A stretch of DNA of 64,000 bases from contig NW_011887294.1 in NCBI RefSeq assembly GCF_000151315.2, positions 1,154,601 to 1,218,600 of the forward strand, read 5' to 3'. Made by a program: the position numbers and the translations under genes. Source of the stretch: Capsaspora owczarzaki ATCC 30864. Its lineage: Eukaryota > Opisthokonta > Filasterea. The notes under the pieces were generated by a model, which ran no database searches, was not told where the DNA came from, and was given only the letters and a program-made list of their open reading frames with translations. How positions within the stretch are numbered: position 1 is the first letter of the stretch; the number at the start of each line of letters is the position of its first letter. Of this stretch, positions 48,697 through 61,269 are shown piece by piece.

Positions 48697-49313
48697 ATGA
48701 ATCTTCTCAACATGTACAACCTCAATACCAACATGGCCATGCTCGAGCCATGGGAGCGATTGATTTTTAGTACGTCTCCTTTCTAAATTGTGCACTTTGC
48801 AGCAAGACATGAGCACGATGGGGGGGGGGTTTGAGTGAGGGAGCGAAAGTGAGGGTTTTGAGTTTGAACTCGTCGCCGATCGGTCCCGGTGTCGCACCAC
48901 TGCTCTACACAATGAATAACGATTGTCAATGCGTGATGGAGCACATCTGGATGACGTGGGGAGTGGGAAGGCGGGTCGTCGTCGCAGTGGTCTGGTTCGA
49001 ATCCATCCGGTTCGGCCCTTCGCCATCCTCCCCGCCCTTCCTTTTCTGCCGCCGTCCGTTTTGCTAGTCCACCACCTGTGACTGGACTTCTTACCATGCA
49101 TTATTACCATCTCTCAATCCAGCCCCGGTCAACCGCCCCCCCCACTTTCGCCGCCGAGCTTGGTGCTGCTCATTCTCGCGCGCTAACTTGGCTGCTTCTG
49201 CTTCTGCTCGTCCAACAGACTCGGTAGTGGCTGGGCTGACTGCCATGTCCACATACACCATTTACACATACGGCCCAGACTACCTGCGTCGCACAGCCGA
49301 GCTGTTCGCATAG
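48697..49313 (+). CDS. SPTSSA: Serine palmitoyltransferase small subunit, 55 aa
   Basis: Two short exons, 48697-48769 and 49219-49313, joined across a 449-bp intron. The protein has the family core MLEPWERLIFNSV, which in animals is MLEPWERTVFNSM, followed by one hydrophobic helix and YTYGPDYLRR. These small ER-membrane subunits activate the SPTLC1/2 complex and tune acyl-CoA choice in the first step of sphingolipid synthesis. It is shorter than human SPTSSA (71 aa). The SPT large subunits are not in this window. Easily missed by gene finders because both exons are under 100 bp. Confidence 0.9.
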
Positions 49314-49860
49314 TGACCGTTTTTCGTTCAGCCTGTTTGTATGCCACGTCGCCAGCCTCAACTTGTCAACTTGTCAGCCGCAACAATTTTCGTACATCTG
49401 GCAATTCAGGAACTCAAGTTACAATTTTAACAACAAATAAACCCCCGCGTGCCTGTTGTGTCTCCAAGAATTTGTGTGTTCGGTCTTCCAAGGATTGGAA
49501 AATAAAAAGAGCGGAACATGTTTCGCGTTTTCACCAACTGTTGCCAATTGTCAATTGGCTGCTTCATCCAAGTCTAGAGAATCACAAATCAATGCAACGA
49601 AGCAGCATACGTTCTTGTTGGGCCCCCCGAACAAGTACTTTGGTAGCGCTTTCAGTGGCTGGCTGTTTGTTGGGATTCGCCGAACGCCCAATCCTCACAA
49701 CCAAGCAATCTCGCGCCCTGGCACTGACACCCATCATCAACCCCGCTTCCCCCTTTGCGATCATTCTGATCCGCAGCAACTCTGCCACTTTGACTTGGCA
49801 GTCATCATTTTGAGCCCCCAAACAACAACAACAACAACCACAAAGCACTTGCTCTGAGCC
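49314..49860. other. Intergenic, about 0.55 kb
   Basis: Between the SPT small subunit and the DUSP12-like gene, both plus strand. An AATAAA-like ACAAATAAAC sequence near 49431-49440 could be the poly(A) signal of the former. A CAACAACAA run precedes the next ATG. Nothing else seen. Confidence 0.5.
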
Positions 49861-51500
49861 ATGCACTACATCATCCCGAATCTATACCTGGGTGACTATT
49901 CCGACTATCTGCGGGTGCGACGCGGACGCCATTTGCCACAGCCAGAGAACAGCGAGAGCGGCGGCGGCGATGGTGCTGGCGTGGGATTGAGCAGCAGCAG
50001 CAGCAGCAGCACGACGAGTGGGAACAACTCGGACAGCGACGAGGAGAGCTCGTACTACCAGGGCCCGGCAGCAGACGTGCCTCCAATCACACATGTGCTG
50101 ACAATGCTGCCAAACACGAGCACGGTGCACCCGCCCATGAGCCAGCTCGCGTTCGACATAAAGGACACGAGCGACGCCGACATTCTCTCCCTCCTGCCAC
50201 AGTGCATCCACTTCCTCGACGGCGCGCTCTCCAGGAACCAGGCAGTGCTTGTCCATTGCTTTGCAGGCGTCTCGCGCTCGGCCACGGTCGTCGTCGCGTA
50301 CATCATGACGCTCGCCAACAGGCTCTGCTCGCCAGCCACCGCCCCTGCCGCTCGCCGACTGCTCGGCCTCGACATCCCGCCCCAGGATCGCGCCACCCGG
50401 TTGCACGCTGTCGCCATCAACGAAGGTTGGCATTCAATTCGAACAATTTTCGAGCAAAGCCAAACTCTTTTGTTGGGGGGGGGGTTTAGGCTGTAGTTTG
50501 TCCCGGTTGCTTGTTTTGGTTTGGTTTGCCGAGACGTGCTCGCTACTCTGACTGACGTGTTGTTCGCCATTGCGCAGAGCTCACTGCTCCATTGACTGTC
50601 GACGAGGCAATCGAACGAGTGCGCAAGTGTCGCGATTTCATCAGGTTAGCACTGCTGGCAGTCGTGAAAGGAACCGGACTTGTGAATCTCTCTGACCGTT
50701 TTGACAATCTCCCTCCCCACAGCCCCAATGACGGATTTCGAGATCAACTCAACCTCTTCCAAGGCATGGGCTACAAGGTGGACACAAAGTCAAGCTTGTA
50801 CAAGTGGCACGCAGTGTACACAATGTCGCTTTCCAAAAAGTGGCGCGACGCCTTCACCACCCACGTCGCGCGGTTTGGCGTTGACCTGCCACGCCATGCT
50901 CCTTCCGGCATTGCCTGCAGGGCTTGCTCGCACATGCTGTGTTTGGACGAGCATGTGATTGGCCACCCCGTTAGCGAAAATCTCGACATGCAGCACCAAT
51001 GGCTCTCTCAATTAAACGGCCCAGACATGGAAGGAAGCACCTTCCTGGAGGAAATCCGTACTAGCGTGCGAGATTGCCGGCAAATCTACGTTGAGCCCAT
51101 GCGGTGGATGAAGCCTCAGTTAACTCGAGGCATCGAGCCTGCTCACAAGTTGGGTACGGACGAGTCTCGATCCCCGGATCGCTTCTGGGTCAAGCTCCAC
51201 TGTCCTGGCTGCGACAGCCACGTTGGTCTGTTTAACATTGAGCTGTCTTGTAAGTTGAGCTGCGACCCGCTGTGCTGTGTGGCAGTGGTTTTGTTTTTGA
51301 CAATCCTGGTGCTGTAGCTTCGGTTTGCTCACCTGCTCCCCATCCTTGACCCATCCAAACACAACCTCTCACCAGTCAACAAGTGCCCTGGATGCGATCT
51401 GCTCCGATCACGAGGATTTATTCTTCTTCCAGACCGTGTGGATCATCGGCAAGCGGACATTCTGAGCAAGCTGCACGTTTCCGTGCCTCAGCCATCCTAG
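49861..51500 (+). CDS. DUSP12: DUSP12-like dual-specificity phosphatase with C-terminal zinc domain, 427 aa
   Basis: Exons: 49861-50425, 50578-50644, 50723-51249, 51376-51500. The N-terminal phosphatase domain begins IIPNLYLGDYSDYL and has the active site VHCFAGVSRSATVVVAYIM (CX5R). It continues across exon 2 into PNDGFRDQLNLFQGMGYKVD, typical of DUSP12/YVH1. The C-terminal part has Cys pairs CRACSHML, HCPGCDSHVG and KCPGC and the IYVEPMRWM block found in DUSP12, where the zinc domain acts in 60S ribosome maturation. Odd: about 45 Gly/Ser/acidic residues are inserted between the first strand and the core of the phosphatase domain. Two donors (GTTGGC, GTTAGC) are weak. Confidence 0.88.
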
Positions 51501-51734
51501 TGTATTCGGGTGGTCTCGTACAAGGCTGGGCATGTGGCTGAGCCCCCAGCCACGCATTGACTGTGCACTTTTGCAGTTGCATCTATTTGTAACATTACCG
51601 TAGTCGTGATGATTTGAATGGCAGAATTGTTCCAAGAGTCGGGCACCAATCCACACTACAAAAGCAGTTAGAAACCTTCCATCCACAACCTTATTACTTG
51701 CTCAGTTTTTTTTTTTCCCCGCCGACTTTTCGAA

Positions 51735-53614
51735 ATGCTCTTGGAGCACTTGGACTGTAAGGAATCGCAGTTTCGTATCCAGCTGCAGTGAAGGCTCACG
51801 TTCATCATGCGGATCTCGCAGACGACATTCTCTTGCATATTCTGTCATTTCTAGAAGCGTCCGATCTATGTCGACTTCAGCGGACAAGTCGACGGCTCCA
51901 CTACGTTGCGGGCGACCCTTGGCTGTGGCGAAGACTCGCGTTGCCGATCGCTGACATGTCCCCAGTCCCGCCCGACGCAGGGTTTGCCGTGTCGCGCAAA
52001 TACGCAGCCACACTGGCTTCCACTCCGCTTGTGCCCGCGTCGCTGTCGGCGCAGCTGCTGACGGGCGAAACGTACCCCCCACCGCTGGCTGATGATGACG
52101 AGATGATTACGGATGCCGACCGAACGCCAGACCGAGCCAATCCAGCAGGGCAACTAGAGCCAATATCCATGGACAATCAAGCCACAGCACAGTACAAGCT
52201 TGCGCTGTGGTTTCACGCGCAGTGCAAAGCTGCGTATTTGGCGGGAACGCCGACCATCGCGCCGCTCATTCATCAAGACATTGTGGCAGCAATGGATATC
52301 GATGATTGGCTGTTGGCAACGTGTTGTCGCGATGGCGCTGTCTCCGTCTGGGACCTGAACAAGTGCCAGAAGACGCTGTGGGAGACCACAAACACTCAAC
52401 AAGTCACGGTCGCCGTCCAATGCTGTTTGAGGCTTAACATGCTCGTCGTTGGGGTCGTTGGAGAGATTATCGTCATCTCGTTGCGTGACGGCAGGCATCT
52501 CCAGAGGATTGAGGCCCATCCGGGCTCCCTACTCCGCACTTTGGTGCTTTCGGCCCGCTCGCTGTTTTCCGGCGGCGAAGACTATCGCGTAAACACGCTG
52601 ACCTTAAATCCGAACTATGCACCGCAACCTCTGGTATACGGAGAGCCATTTGAACCGGCACCGAGTACCCCTGCACTTCCCGAAACCGAGAACCTACTGC
52701 CCTTCTTGCCACAGCACCGGACCATTATTCTGCACGAGAATGTCTCGACGTTCATGCAGTTATCCTATCCCTTCTTGTATGCCGCCTCTCGTGATAGTAC
52801 CAGTGAGTTGAATTTTCGACTTTGTGTCACCTCACTGTGAACGTGGTGAGACGTGGAAATCTCACTCACCTCGCTGTTTTTGTGCTTGCTTGCTCCTTGC
52901 GACACGCCGCACTGTTTTTGTTTTTGACCAGTTGTTGTTTATCACGTCATTCATCAAGTGATTGTGACCAAACTTCAAGAGCATCACGACTCAATCACAA
53001 ACTTTAGCATCACGCCGACGCATCTCGTCAGCGGTTCGCGAGACAAACAAATGTTCCTATGGACTCGCCCTTCGGACGAAATGCTGGACGCAAAGGTGTC
53101 CGCCGAGCTCCACCGACGACGCGGCTTTACTGCGGGCATGGACCCGCTGTTCACGGCGACGCAATGCGGGTTTGAGGTGAAATTCAGGTTTGAAATCCCC
53201 GTCTGGGTTTCTGCCGTGCTGGCAACCCGCGAAACAATGTGCATGGGTCGGATTTTTTCGTCCGAGGTGCAAGTCCGGAGCATTCTTCCTCCCTACGCCG
53301 AGCTGACCACGTTGCAGCTGCCCATCACGCAGGTTGTGCGTCGGATAACCGGAACCACGTACTCGTCCCTCGTCGTGTGCGGCGATCCAGCCATGTGCCT
53401 CGTCCTGCTGTTTGCTCCCATTGGCCACAATTGTTCAATGCAGCGCTTCTCGGATCCGGGGTGGAGCTTGCAGCAATGTGTCGAGACCGGCATCCGTGAG
53501 CGGTTTCCCGCTTCTCTGCTTCGTCGTGCCGGTGACATTCGTTGGTTGCTCGATCGCGTCCTGCCTCGATCGTGCGCGTCTACTCTGGTCACCAGCCGTG
53601 ACGTTGACGTGTAG
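51735..53614 (+). CDS. F-box and WD40-repeat protein, about 572 aa
   Basis: Main exons: 51789-52802 and 52932-53614. The F-box LADDILLHILSFLEASDLCRLQRTSRRLH is near the N-terminus; residues after it include WD40-type blades (LLATCCRDGAVSVWDL; LVSGSRDKQMFLW). It is likely a substrate receptor of an SCF ubiquitin ligase. The main exon has no ATG before the F-box; it opens right after a splice-like CTGCAG. The nearest ATG (51735) gives MLLEHLD and then a GTAAGG donor. Joining it to 51789 restores the frame but needs an intron of only 32 nt. An earlier, unseen first exon is the alternative, so the start is uncertain while the rest is firm. Confidence 0.78.
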
Positions 53615-53890
53615 CTGGTCCAGCATTGACGGGGTCGTGAGCAGGAATTAGCGGGAAAAGAGATATCGAGGCTCCGAATTTTGCCAACTTTTTTTTGCGA
53701 GACTCTGCGGTCAGACGCGCCACCACTGATGATGACCGTCATTCCACCCTTGCCCAACGTGCATGGTTGCATTTGCTGTTTCCCCACTCACTGAGATCAT
53801 CACAAAGTAAATTATTGCAAGAAGCCAAATTTCTCGATTCAGTCTTTTTTACAAAAAGCAAAGTTTTTTTTTTTTTTTTTTTTCCCAATC

Positions 53891-56188
53891 ATGGTTGCCA
53901 ATGCAAATGTGACTGCCTTGTCTGGCGCTTCGGATGCGCTTCCCCGCTATTCTCAGTCGCTTGAGGAGTACGTTATTGCCGGTGGCGACGAGCGCATGCA
54001 CCTCAGCAAGCAAGGCGTGAACAAGGTGAGAATGACTGTGTACAAATTTAGTCACCCGACATCCGACGCTTGATCCAAGCCAATCTATCTCGCTTCTTTT
54101 TCCCCCTCCCTTTTCCCCGTATTTTTTTTGCCCTTTGTGCCTCTTCCTGGTCGAGGGATGGGTGGCTTTAGCGAGATCCACTTGCAGCAAGCAAGCAATA
54201 GCTCAACGAAAAAAAAAAAAAAAAACCAGGTGATAAAAAAAAAAAAAAAGCCACGGGGCTGAAACCGCCATGTTTGATTCGCTGGTGATGATGCGCACGT
54301 CACATGGGGTTTGAACTCCTGCTCGAGGCAGTCCACTGCCCTGTGCTGCATTGGGAACAGCAGCAACAGCAGCAACAATAGCAGCAACAATACACACAAG
54401 CAAGTTGAAGTGGATGGATGAGACGTTTGAAGAGATGGGCAGAGAACGAGCTGCAAAACAAAAAACCACCAACTCTACTAACCTCAGTCGCTTGCTCCTT
54501 CGACAGTACTTTGCCCAGCCAAAGCCAGTGTCAGGCCTCATCCTGCGCAGCAGCTGCACTGGCACCAACCCATCCGAGCACTCGTTCGCGGCCGCTCAGG
54601 TAAAAGAAACAACAAAAGCAAAACCAACGTGAATGAATAAACCTCCGTTTTGATAATTTCGCTCACGTTGTCGTTCGTCTCCCTCTGCTACAAATAGGCG
54701 GTCCTGACAAACTTGCAGAATGGCACCATCTCATTCGACGCTCAAATGGACTTGGTCCGAAGCCGCCTCATTCGTAAGCATTTGTTTTTTTGGGTTTTTG
54801 TTTCGTTCGTTCGTTCGTTTTCTGTGATTGTTTTCGTTCAGTTTCTGTAAAGTACCCCTCAACTCACTCGCACTCTCACTTTTCACTCGCACCCTCACTA
54901 CCCCCATCTCTCAGAATATCTTGGCCTGCAATCCCTGCCCGGGCTCGATGTCATCATCAACCCGTCCGGCACCGACTGCGAGTACGCGCCGTTGCTCGCC
55001 GCTCTCGCCGTTCTTGGCCGCCCGCTGAGCCAGTCGGACGTCGAAAACCCGCCGATCGTCAACATTCTGACCGCTGGTGGCGAGGTCGGCTCCATGTCGG
55101 CGACTGCCGCCTCGGGCGCCCATTTCCAGCTTTTCGCTCCGAACGGCGACGCTGTCACGGTCGGCGCCCCTCTTGACGGCATCCCCAAGGGCGCCATTCA
55201 AGTGCACGAGGTTGTCTACCGCAACAGCCAAGGCGAGGTTGTGGACAAGGCTGCCGAGGCGCTCGCACTCGCGCGCCAGCACCTCGAGCTCGGCAAGATT
55301 GTCGTGTTGCACTCTGTGCCCTCGTCCAAAATGGGCCTGGTCGTCTCGGACCACCCCGACATCCTTGCTCTGCAGCAGGAGTTTGGCACTCGCCTCATCC
55401 GCGTCATCGACGCCTGCCAGCTGCGCTGCCAACCCGTCGTGATCAAGCGCTACCTCGCCGAGGGCGCCCTCGTCATGGTGACGGGCTCCAAGTATTTTGA
55501 GGCTCCCTCTTTCTGCGGCGCCGTCTTTGTGCCAGAGCAGGTTGCCAGCGTCATCCGCGACAAGCTCGGCAACACTGTCGCCGTCCCCTCCGGTTTTGGT
55601 CAGTACCTGACCCGCAGCGACATTGGCTCGTCCTTCACCGCCCTTCGCAACGCCCTCCCCGAGCGCGAGAACGTGGGTCTCTGCGTGCGCTGGGAGTTTG
55701 CTCTGTCGTGGTTGGCCGAGCTTGCCACGCTTGGCCAGGAGACAGTTGAGCGCACTATTCGTGCTTGGGTCAGCGGCGTCCGGCTCCTGATGCAAGAGTT
55801 TTCCGAATCCATCGAGCTGTTTAGCGGCGAGTCGTACGACGACGACACCCTGATGGCCAACTGCAACACCATCGTCGCCTTCAAGGTGCGCGCCAACGGT
55901 GCCTTCCTCACGACCGACCCGCTCAAGAACCTGTACGCCCTGCTCTGGCAAGACCTTAGCTCGCTTGCCACCACCGATGCCGAGCGATTGATCTTGAGCC
56001 AGCAATGCCAGATTGGCCAGCCCGTCAAGATTTGCAACGAGTTTGCCGTGCTTCGATTTGCCCTTGGCGCTTCGACCACCGTCCGCATGGCCAAGACTGG
56101 TGTGGAGCGCGAGCTCGAAGGCGATCGTCGAATTCTTGACAAGCTCGCCTGGCTTGTCGCCCATTTCGACCAGCTCCCCAAGGCTTAA
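53891..56188 (+). CDS. PLP-dependent fold-type I enzyme of unassigned specificity, 525 aa
   Basis: Exons: 53891-54025, 54507-54599, 54698-54773, 54915-56188. The large exon looks like an aminotransferase-class-V-like enzyme: an Asp in RVIDACQLR (about 265) suited to contact the pyridoxal ring nitrogen, and a Lys in VTGSKYFEAPSFCGA (about 292) placed as the Schiff-base lysine. Also LILRSSCTGTNPSEHSF near the N-terminus. The exon 2 acceptor was taken at TTCGACAG (giving NKYFAQP) because the earlier CTCAG shifts the frame. No signal peptide or membrane span. I recognise the fold but not the reaction; substrate cannot be named. Confidence 0.72.
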
Positions 56189-56536
56189 ACAACAAAAAGA
56201 ACAAAGCCACAAACATAACAAAAAAAATCTTGTTCAAAAGCTGTATTGTTTTCATATCCTCGTTGTGACCTCGTTTTTTCTGTGTGACTGTTTCTTTGAT
56301 TTTATCATGATTGTTTCATGTCATTGTTAGTAAACTATTGAGCCCTGTACTTGAGTTGTGAGATGTGCAAACAAAATCTTTGGAACTTTTGCCAAATTGG
56401 TGCAAGAACTCTGTGTTTGCTGGCAGATGCTGGTGTGATTGCCCACCAACCCATCTCTCCTGAAACCATGTGAAACGACGCACGCCACCGAATGCTCGTC
56501 CACACTATCGCTCAGAGGCTTGGTGCAATATCAAGA

Positions 56537-56568
<32 letters not shown>

Positions 56569-56697
56569 TTTATTTTTTTTATTTTTTTTGGTTTGGCATT
56601 CATTCTTCTTTGAATCTTTCCTTCTTTCCCTCTTCTCCCCCTTCTCTTTGTGACTCTCCCCCTGCGCAATCTTCAGGCTGCACATTCTTTGCAAAAA
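56189..56697. other. Intergenic, about 0.5 kb, with (TTA)n tract
   Basis: Between the PLP enzyme and ELMO. It has a trinucleotide TTA/ATT repeat at about 56538-56567 followed by T-runs. No gene seen. Confidence 0.6.
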
Positions 56698-57528
56698 ATG
56701 GAGGCAGTAGCGCAGCGACGACCTGTGAGCAACACGCTCAAGGTCGGCATCAAGATGGAGGGTGCCAATCCGCTCATGTACGAGCTGGACACGACACTGC
56801 CGCTGGCGGTGCTGGTTCGCGAAGTGTGCGAGCGGTTCCAAGTCGCGCACGCCGTCCAGTCCGACTTTTGCCTCTACTGCGAGGACACTGACCAGTTTCT
56901 GACATCGGATGCGACCATTGTAAGCAGTGATCTTGAATAGTGGCAAAACAACAACAAAATCACAAGCAGAAAGCTTTTTTTTTTTTTGTTTCCTTTTTCC
57001 CTTTTGGTCCTGCTTGTTGATGGAACGGCCCTCCAGCGCCATCGCTCCTTCTTCACAGCAGACTATGGGGAACAAACACTCACTCGCGCCACGGCGCTGC
57101 CTCGCTTCCCCTCCCCTGTGGCTGCACCAAAGCAACGTTGGAGCTTTTTTTTTTTTTTTTTTCCATTTTTCAGTATTTTTGTTATTTGCGGTCATCGTCA
57201 GCAGTGTGCGGGATCTTTTCCACAATACAAGACCCGCCTTTCGCTTGCAACCTCTCCTCACAGCGCTTATTTGCGGGGGGGGGGTTGTCAGGTGGACAGA
57301 TATGGGGGAGGGGGCGCTGGACTGAACCGTCGAGATTGCGATCTACCCGCTCGCTTTTTTTTTTTTCTTGAGGAGCAAATTGTAACGCCTGTAGACTCGA
57401 TTTGCTGTCCAGTCGACGAGTTGTTGTCGCGCAGACACTCCATTTCGATCATGCCAGTTTGGACCAACCATACCCCCTACGAACGAAAACGGTCGAGACG
57501 CAGCGTCTGCACCAAGCACCAATCTGTC

Positions 57529-57575
<47 letters not shown>

Positions 57576-58643
57576 CAACAACAAAAACCGAAAAAAAAAA
57601 AAAAAAAAAGCAACCCGCAAAGAAAAAAAAAAAAATCAGTGCATTGATTTGCTGTGACTGACGAGCAGAGTTGCTCTCTCATCCAAGCAGTACACGTTGG
57701 AACGATTGGGGGGGGGGGGCGCGTCCATCTTGCTCATTTCTGTGTGATTTTGTCATGGGGTTTGGACGCAGCGTGAACTTCGCGATGGCAACGTGCTCGA
57801 GCTTCGCCAAACACCAGAAATTGCAGCCTCGAAGCTCATCTCCAGCCTCCGCGGGTCCGAGGAGGACGTCAAGAAGGCCTTTGTTGGTCTACGCAACCAG
57901 ATCAAGGTTTGTTGGGCGGTGTATTGGCGTTGGCTGGCGGAGAGTTTCTGATTCACTCACGTTGCCTAACCCTCACCCCCCTCCCGCAGAATACGACCTT
58001 TGCCAACATTTTCATTGCCAAGGGTGGTCTTCCACTGATTGTCAAGCATGTTCAAGAGTCCACCGCTCCCTCCACGCTTGGGTTTGCGCTTCAGATGCTT
58101 CAAGAGCTTGTCGATCGCGGCACAACCGGCTGGGAAGGCTTGTCCGACTCGTTTGTTCAAAAGGTGAGAGACAACCAGTCCGGTCTACAGGGGTGCTCGC
58201 CGACCCTCATTCGTGCACTAGCATTCAGACGTTTTGGCGACTCATCTGTTCTTGTTCGTTTTTTTTTTTTCCCCTAATTTCCCCCCCCCCTAATTTTTCC
58301 CCGCCTTCAGATTTGCGGATACACCGAGCACCAAAATCTCAACGTCAAAAAGCGTGCGCTTGCCATCGCCGATCGTTTTGTTAGCAGCCCCGCCTACGGC
58401 TATGGCCGCGTTGCGCCGCACTTGCGCTGCGAATCCATGATCACCATGATGGATGGCTCGTCCGATCTCGACATCCAGTCCAACACCATCAGCTTGTTTA
58501 ACACTCTGCTCTTGAACGCTGGCTCCCACCAGCCCGAATTCCTCCAAAAGATTCTTTCGTTAAACATTCGCAAGGCACTGTTGGTAAGGTTTGAATGTTC
58601 AATCGAGGTTGGAGTCGTTTTGAATGCCACTGACTGTCCCTTC

Positions 58644-58702
<59 letters not shown>

Positions 58703-60740
58703 TGTGTGTGTGTGTGTGTGGGGGGAACCAATAGAATGTTGCTCGCAAGAGTGGAGGTGTCAATGACGAGTTGGCGCATCAGCTCTACGTGTTCCAGTCG
58801 GTTTGGTTTAACTCGCTGGCTCAGCGCATCCAAGCCGTATTTAACCGTTCCAGCAGCGCCCATAATGATATGCTTAATGAGTTGCAAGCGCGCGGAGCGG
58901 ACGCGGAGCCCTCATCGCCTCTTCCGAGCGGTGCGCGCAAGCCGAACGACTCCAATGCCCGCCTTGGATTTGATGTACGTGTTTGTGCTCTTCGGCGGTC
59001 CTTTGGTCTTGGAGCGTCACTTGACGATTCTGATTGTTTTTTTTTTTTTTTTGGTTCCCTCCATCTTTTTCGTTTTTGTTTTTGCCACTCTAGGATGAAA
59101 CCACTCGCGCTCTGTCAAGCCCCTACGGTCTTTTGGCTCTGGAGTGCATGGCCTACTTTTCACGAAAACATACCGAAATCTACCAAAGGGTGCGGACAAC
59201 GTTTTCTGTTGTCATTCTCATTCGAGTTCGGTTGCAAGACTGGTGTTGCCTTTCTTTTTTTCTTTCTTCGTATGCTGATTCGACTCTTCGACTTTTCTAC
59301 AACTTTCAGATCATCATTGAACAAGCAAGCCGCGGCCAAGCGCAATGCCCATTCGCCAAGACCACCCTTCACATTGTCAAGCTTATTGCAGAGATCATGC
59401 AAATTGGCACACCCCGTACGTACTTGTTCTACTTGTTCTTCTTGTTCTTCTTGTTCGATTCTTTTTTGGCTGCATGCATGATCTCTGTTCGTCTTTCTTC
59501 GTTTTCACTGACCTTGTGTTCTTCAACAACAGCTTCCGAACACAGCCTCGAGTTTTACATCGTGGTCTTCTCAACCGACCACCCCATGGAGGAACTTGTC
59601 GGTGCGTGCGTTCAATTATTTGTTCGCACGTGGAAGGAGATGGACGCATCCTCGGCAGACTTTGATAAGGTACCTGTCGAAACTCCGAGTCTTTTCTTTG
59701 TAAACATGACTGTGCCGTGCATTTTGCTCACCTCACCATGATTTCACTGCGTCCTTAGGTGTTGAAAGTCGTTCGCAAGCAAATCACAACGGTTTTGGCG
59801 AACAAGCAGGAGTCCCAACCTCAGTCGGTCGAAACATTCAAGACTGCGACATTTGGTGTCTCGTACAAGACAATTCTTGCTCAGCAAGAAACCGAAATGC
59901 AAGAGAAGGAGTCTGTCCATCACCAAGCCGAGCCCGTGCGGTATGTACAATGGTCTAGTGCTGCTTTTGTTGCTTTGCTGGAAACCCAAACTGACCTCTT
60001 CCCCTTGATTTTTTTTTTGGTTTTTTTTGTTTGGGGGGGGGGGTTGCAGACAACTGCGCGAGCGCATCCAAACGGACATCGTCCAGCTGGTCAAGAAGCA
60101 TCGATTGTCTCTCCTCGTGGAGGGCGCCTTCTTCCCAAAATACACCCAAAAAGGCCGCATGAAGGGTGTTGCGTGGTTTTGCCGGCTTTCCAACAACCAC
60201 AAAGTGATTCATTACGGAGATGCGCCCGAAGGCAGAGTGCCTTCCTTGGAGTCGCTCCCTGGCCGTGTCAACATGTCCGATGTGAAGGCGCTCGTGATGG
60301 GTCGTGACTCGCCCCTGATGACAAAGATGAAGAAGACAGATGAGGAGACGGCCTCGCTCGCCTTCTCCCTTCTGCTCGAGAGCTCGGAAGAGGGCTTGGA
60401 TTTCGTCGCCCCGAATCTGACCGTCGCAAACAATTGGATTGACGGCCTCAAGATTCTTCTCAAACAAAACCCCAGCAGCACTGGGTTTGCCTCGGTAAGC
60501 GACGAAGGCGTTCTGAACTTTGGAAGTGTGACTTGCGATATTTTCAAGAATGACTCGAGTCTCACAAAAAAAACAAAAACAAAAAAACAAATGCTGTTTG
60601 AATTTGATTTGTCGCAGGATGTCGAGTCTCTGCTCAGCATGGAAATGAAGTTACGTTTGCTGCACGTCGAAAATGTGCAAATTCCTGCCACTGCGCCTCC
60701 AGTGCCGCCACCACCAGCCAATCTTAACTTTGCGTTCTGA
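56698..60740 (+). CDS. ELMO: ELMO family engulfment/cell-motility protein, 11 exons, 710 aa
   Basis: Exons: 56698-56919, 57772-57906, 57990-58163, 58311-58583, 58735-58974, 59094-59189, 59310-59415, 59533-59669, 59759-59940, 60050-60494, 60618-60740. Partner of DOCK-type Rac exchange factors, controlling actin-driven movement and uptake. The N-terminal Ras-binding-like domain and ARM-like helices are followed by the ELMO domain (AHQLYVFQSVWFNSLAQRIQ; SPYGLLALECMAYFSRKH; CPFAKTTLHIVKL), a PH domain (about 540-670; LVEGAFFPKY, WFCRLSNNHKVIHYGD) and a C-terminal Pro-rich tail (APPVPPPPANLNF) of the kind bound by DOCK SH3 domains. The segment LLSMEMKLRLLHVENVQIP is nearly identical to animals. 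The length fits (about 727 in human). Intron 4 contains a GT microsatellite and intron 1 several long A-runs. Confidence 0.96.
57531..57568 (+). repeat. A-run (38 nt) in ELMO intron 1
   Basis: Sense-strand homopolymer, with further A-runs just downstream (57591-57609, 57622-57635). Confidence 0.95.
58646..58720 (+). repeat. (GT)n microsatellite in ELMO intron 4
   Basis: About 75 nt of GT with one TATG interruption, ending 15 nt before the exon 5 acceptor (ACCAATAG). Confidence 0.95.
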
Positions 60741-61269
60741 AAGAAAGCGGGTTTCTATCTCCGCTTCTTCTTGTCTTTCTTTTCTTTTGAAAAGCCATCT
60801 TCGGGCAGTTTCAAGCATTTTGACGGGCATTTGTTTTGTGTTTATGTTTGTGGTGTTGACTTGTGCAGGTTGTCATTCCCAATGAACAAATCTCGCAGCA
60901 ATTGTCCCTCGAGTGAGCCATTTTCCTCGACTTTCTACGTGCGCAATGCCTCCTCGCTTCTTCAAAGATTGGAGTGCGTGGTCATCCTAAGCCGACTTTA
61001 CTACTTTAAGTTTGACACACACACACACACACACACAAAAAAAAAAAAAAAAAGGAGTTGAAAAGTGCTTTCGTGCGACCGCACACTCACAAACAAACAA
61101 ACAAGAATGCAAACACACGCACAAACACATACAAACACACATACACACACATACACGCACACAAGACACACACATCCACACATTACATACAAACAGGCCT
61201 CACACAATGAATAGAACCCTCACCGATGCAGCGCGGCCTGGGTTTGAAATAAATCAAGCGAAACGAGAA
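60741..61269. other. Convergent 3' intergenic region, ELMO / Rap-GAP
   Basis: 529 bp between facing stop codons. It contains an AC microsatellite and A-run (61015-61054) and a CA/CAAA-rich stretch (61082-61180). A GAAATAAATC near 61246 lies on the plus strand. No gene was recognised. Confidence 0.5.

Noticed and set aside
56698-56940. ELMO exon 1 read through as a separate 80-aa protein
   Set aside because: The frame merely runs into intron 1; the GTAAGC donor and downstream exons restore a full ELMO protein.
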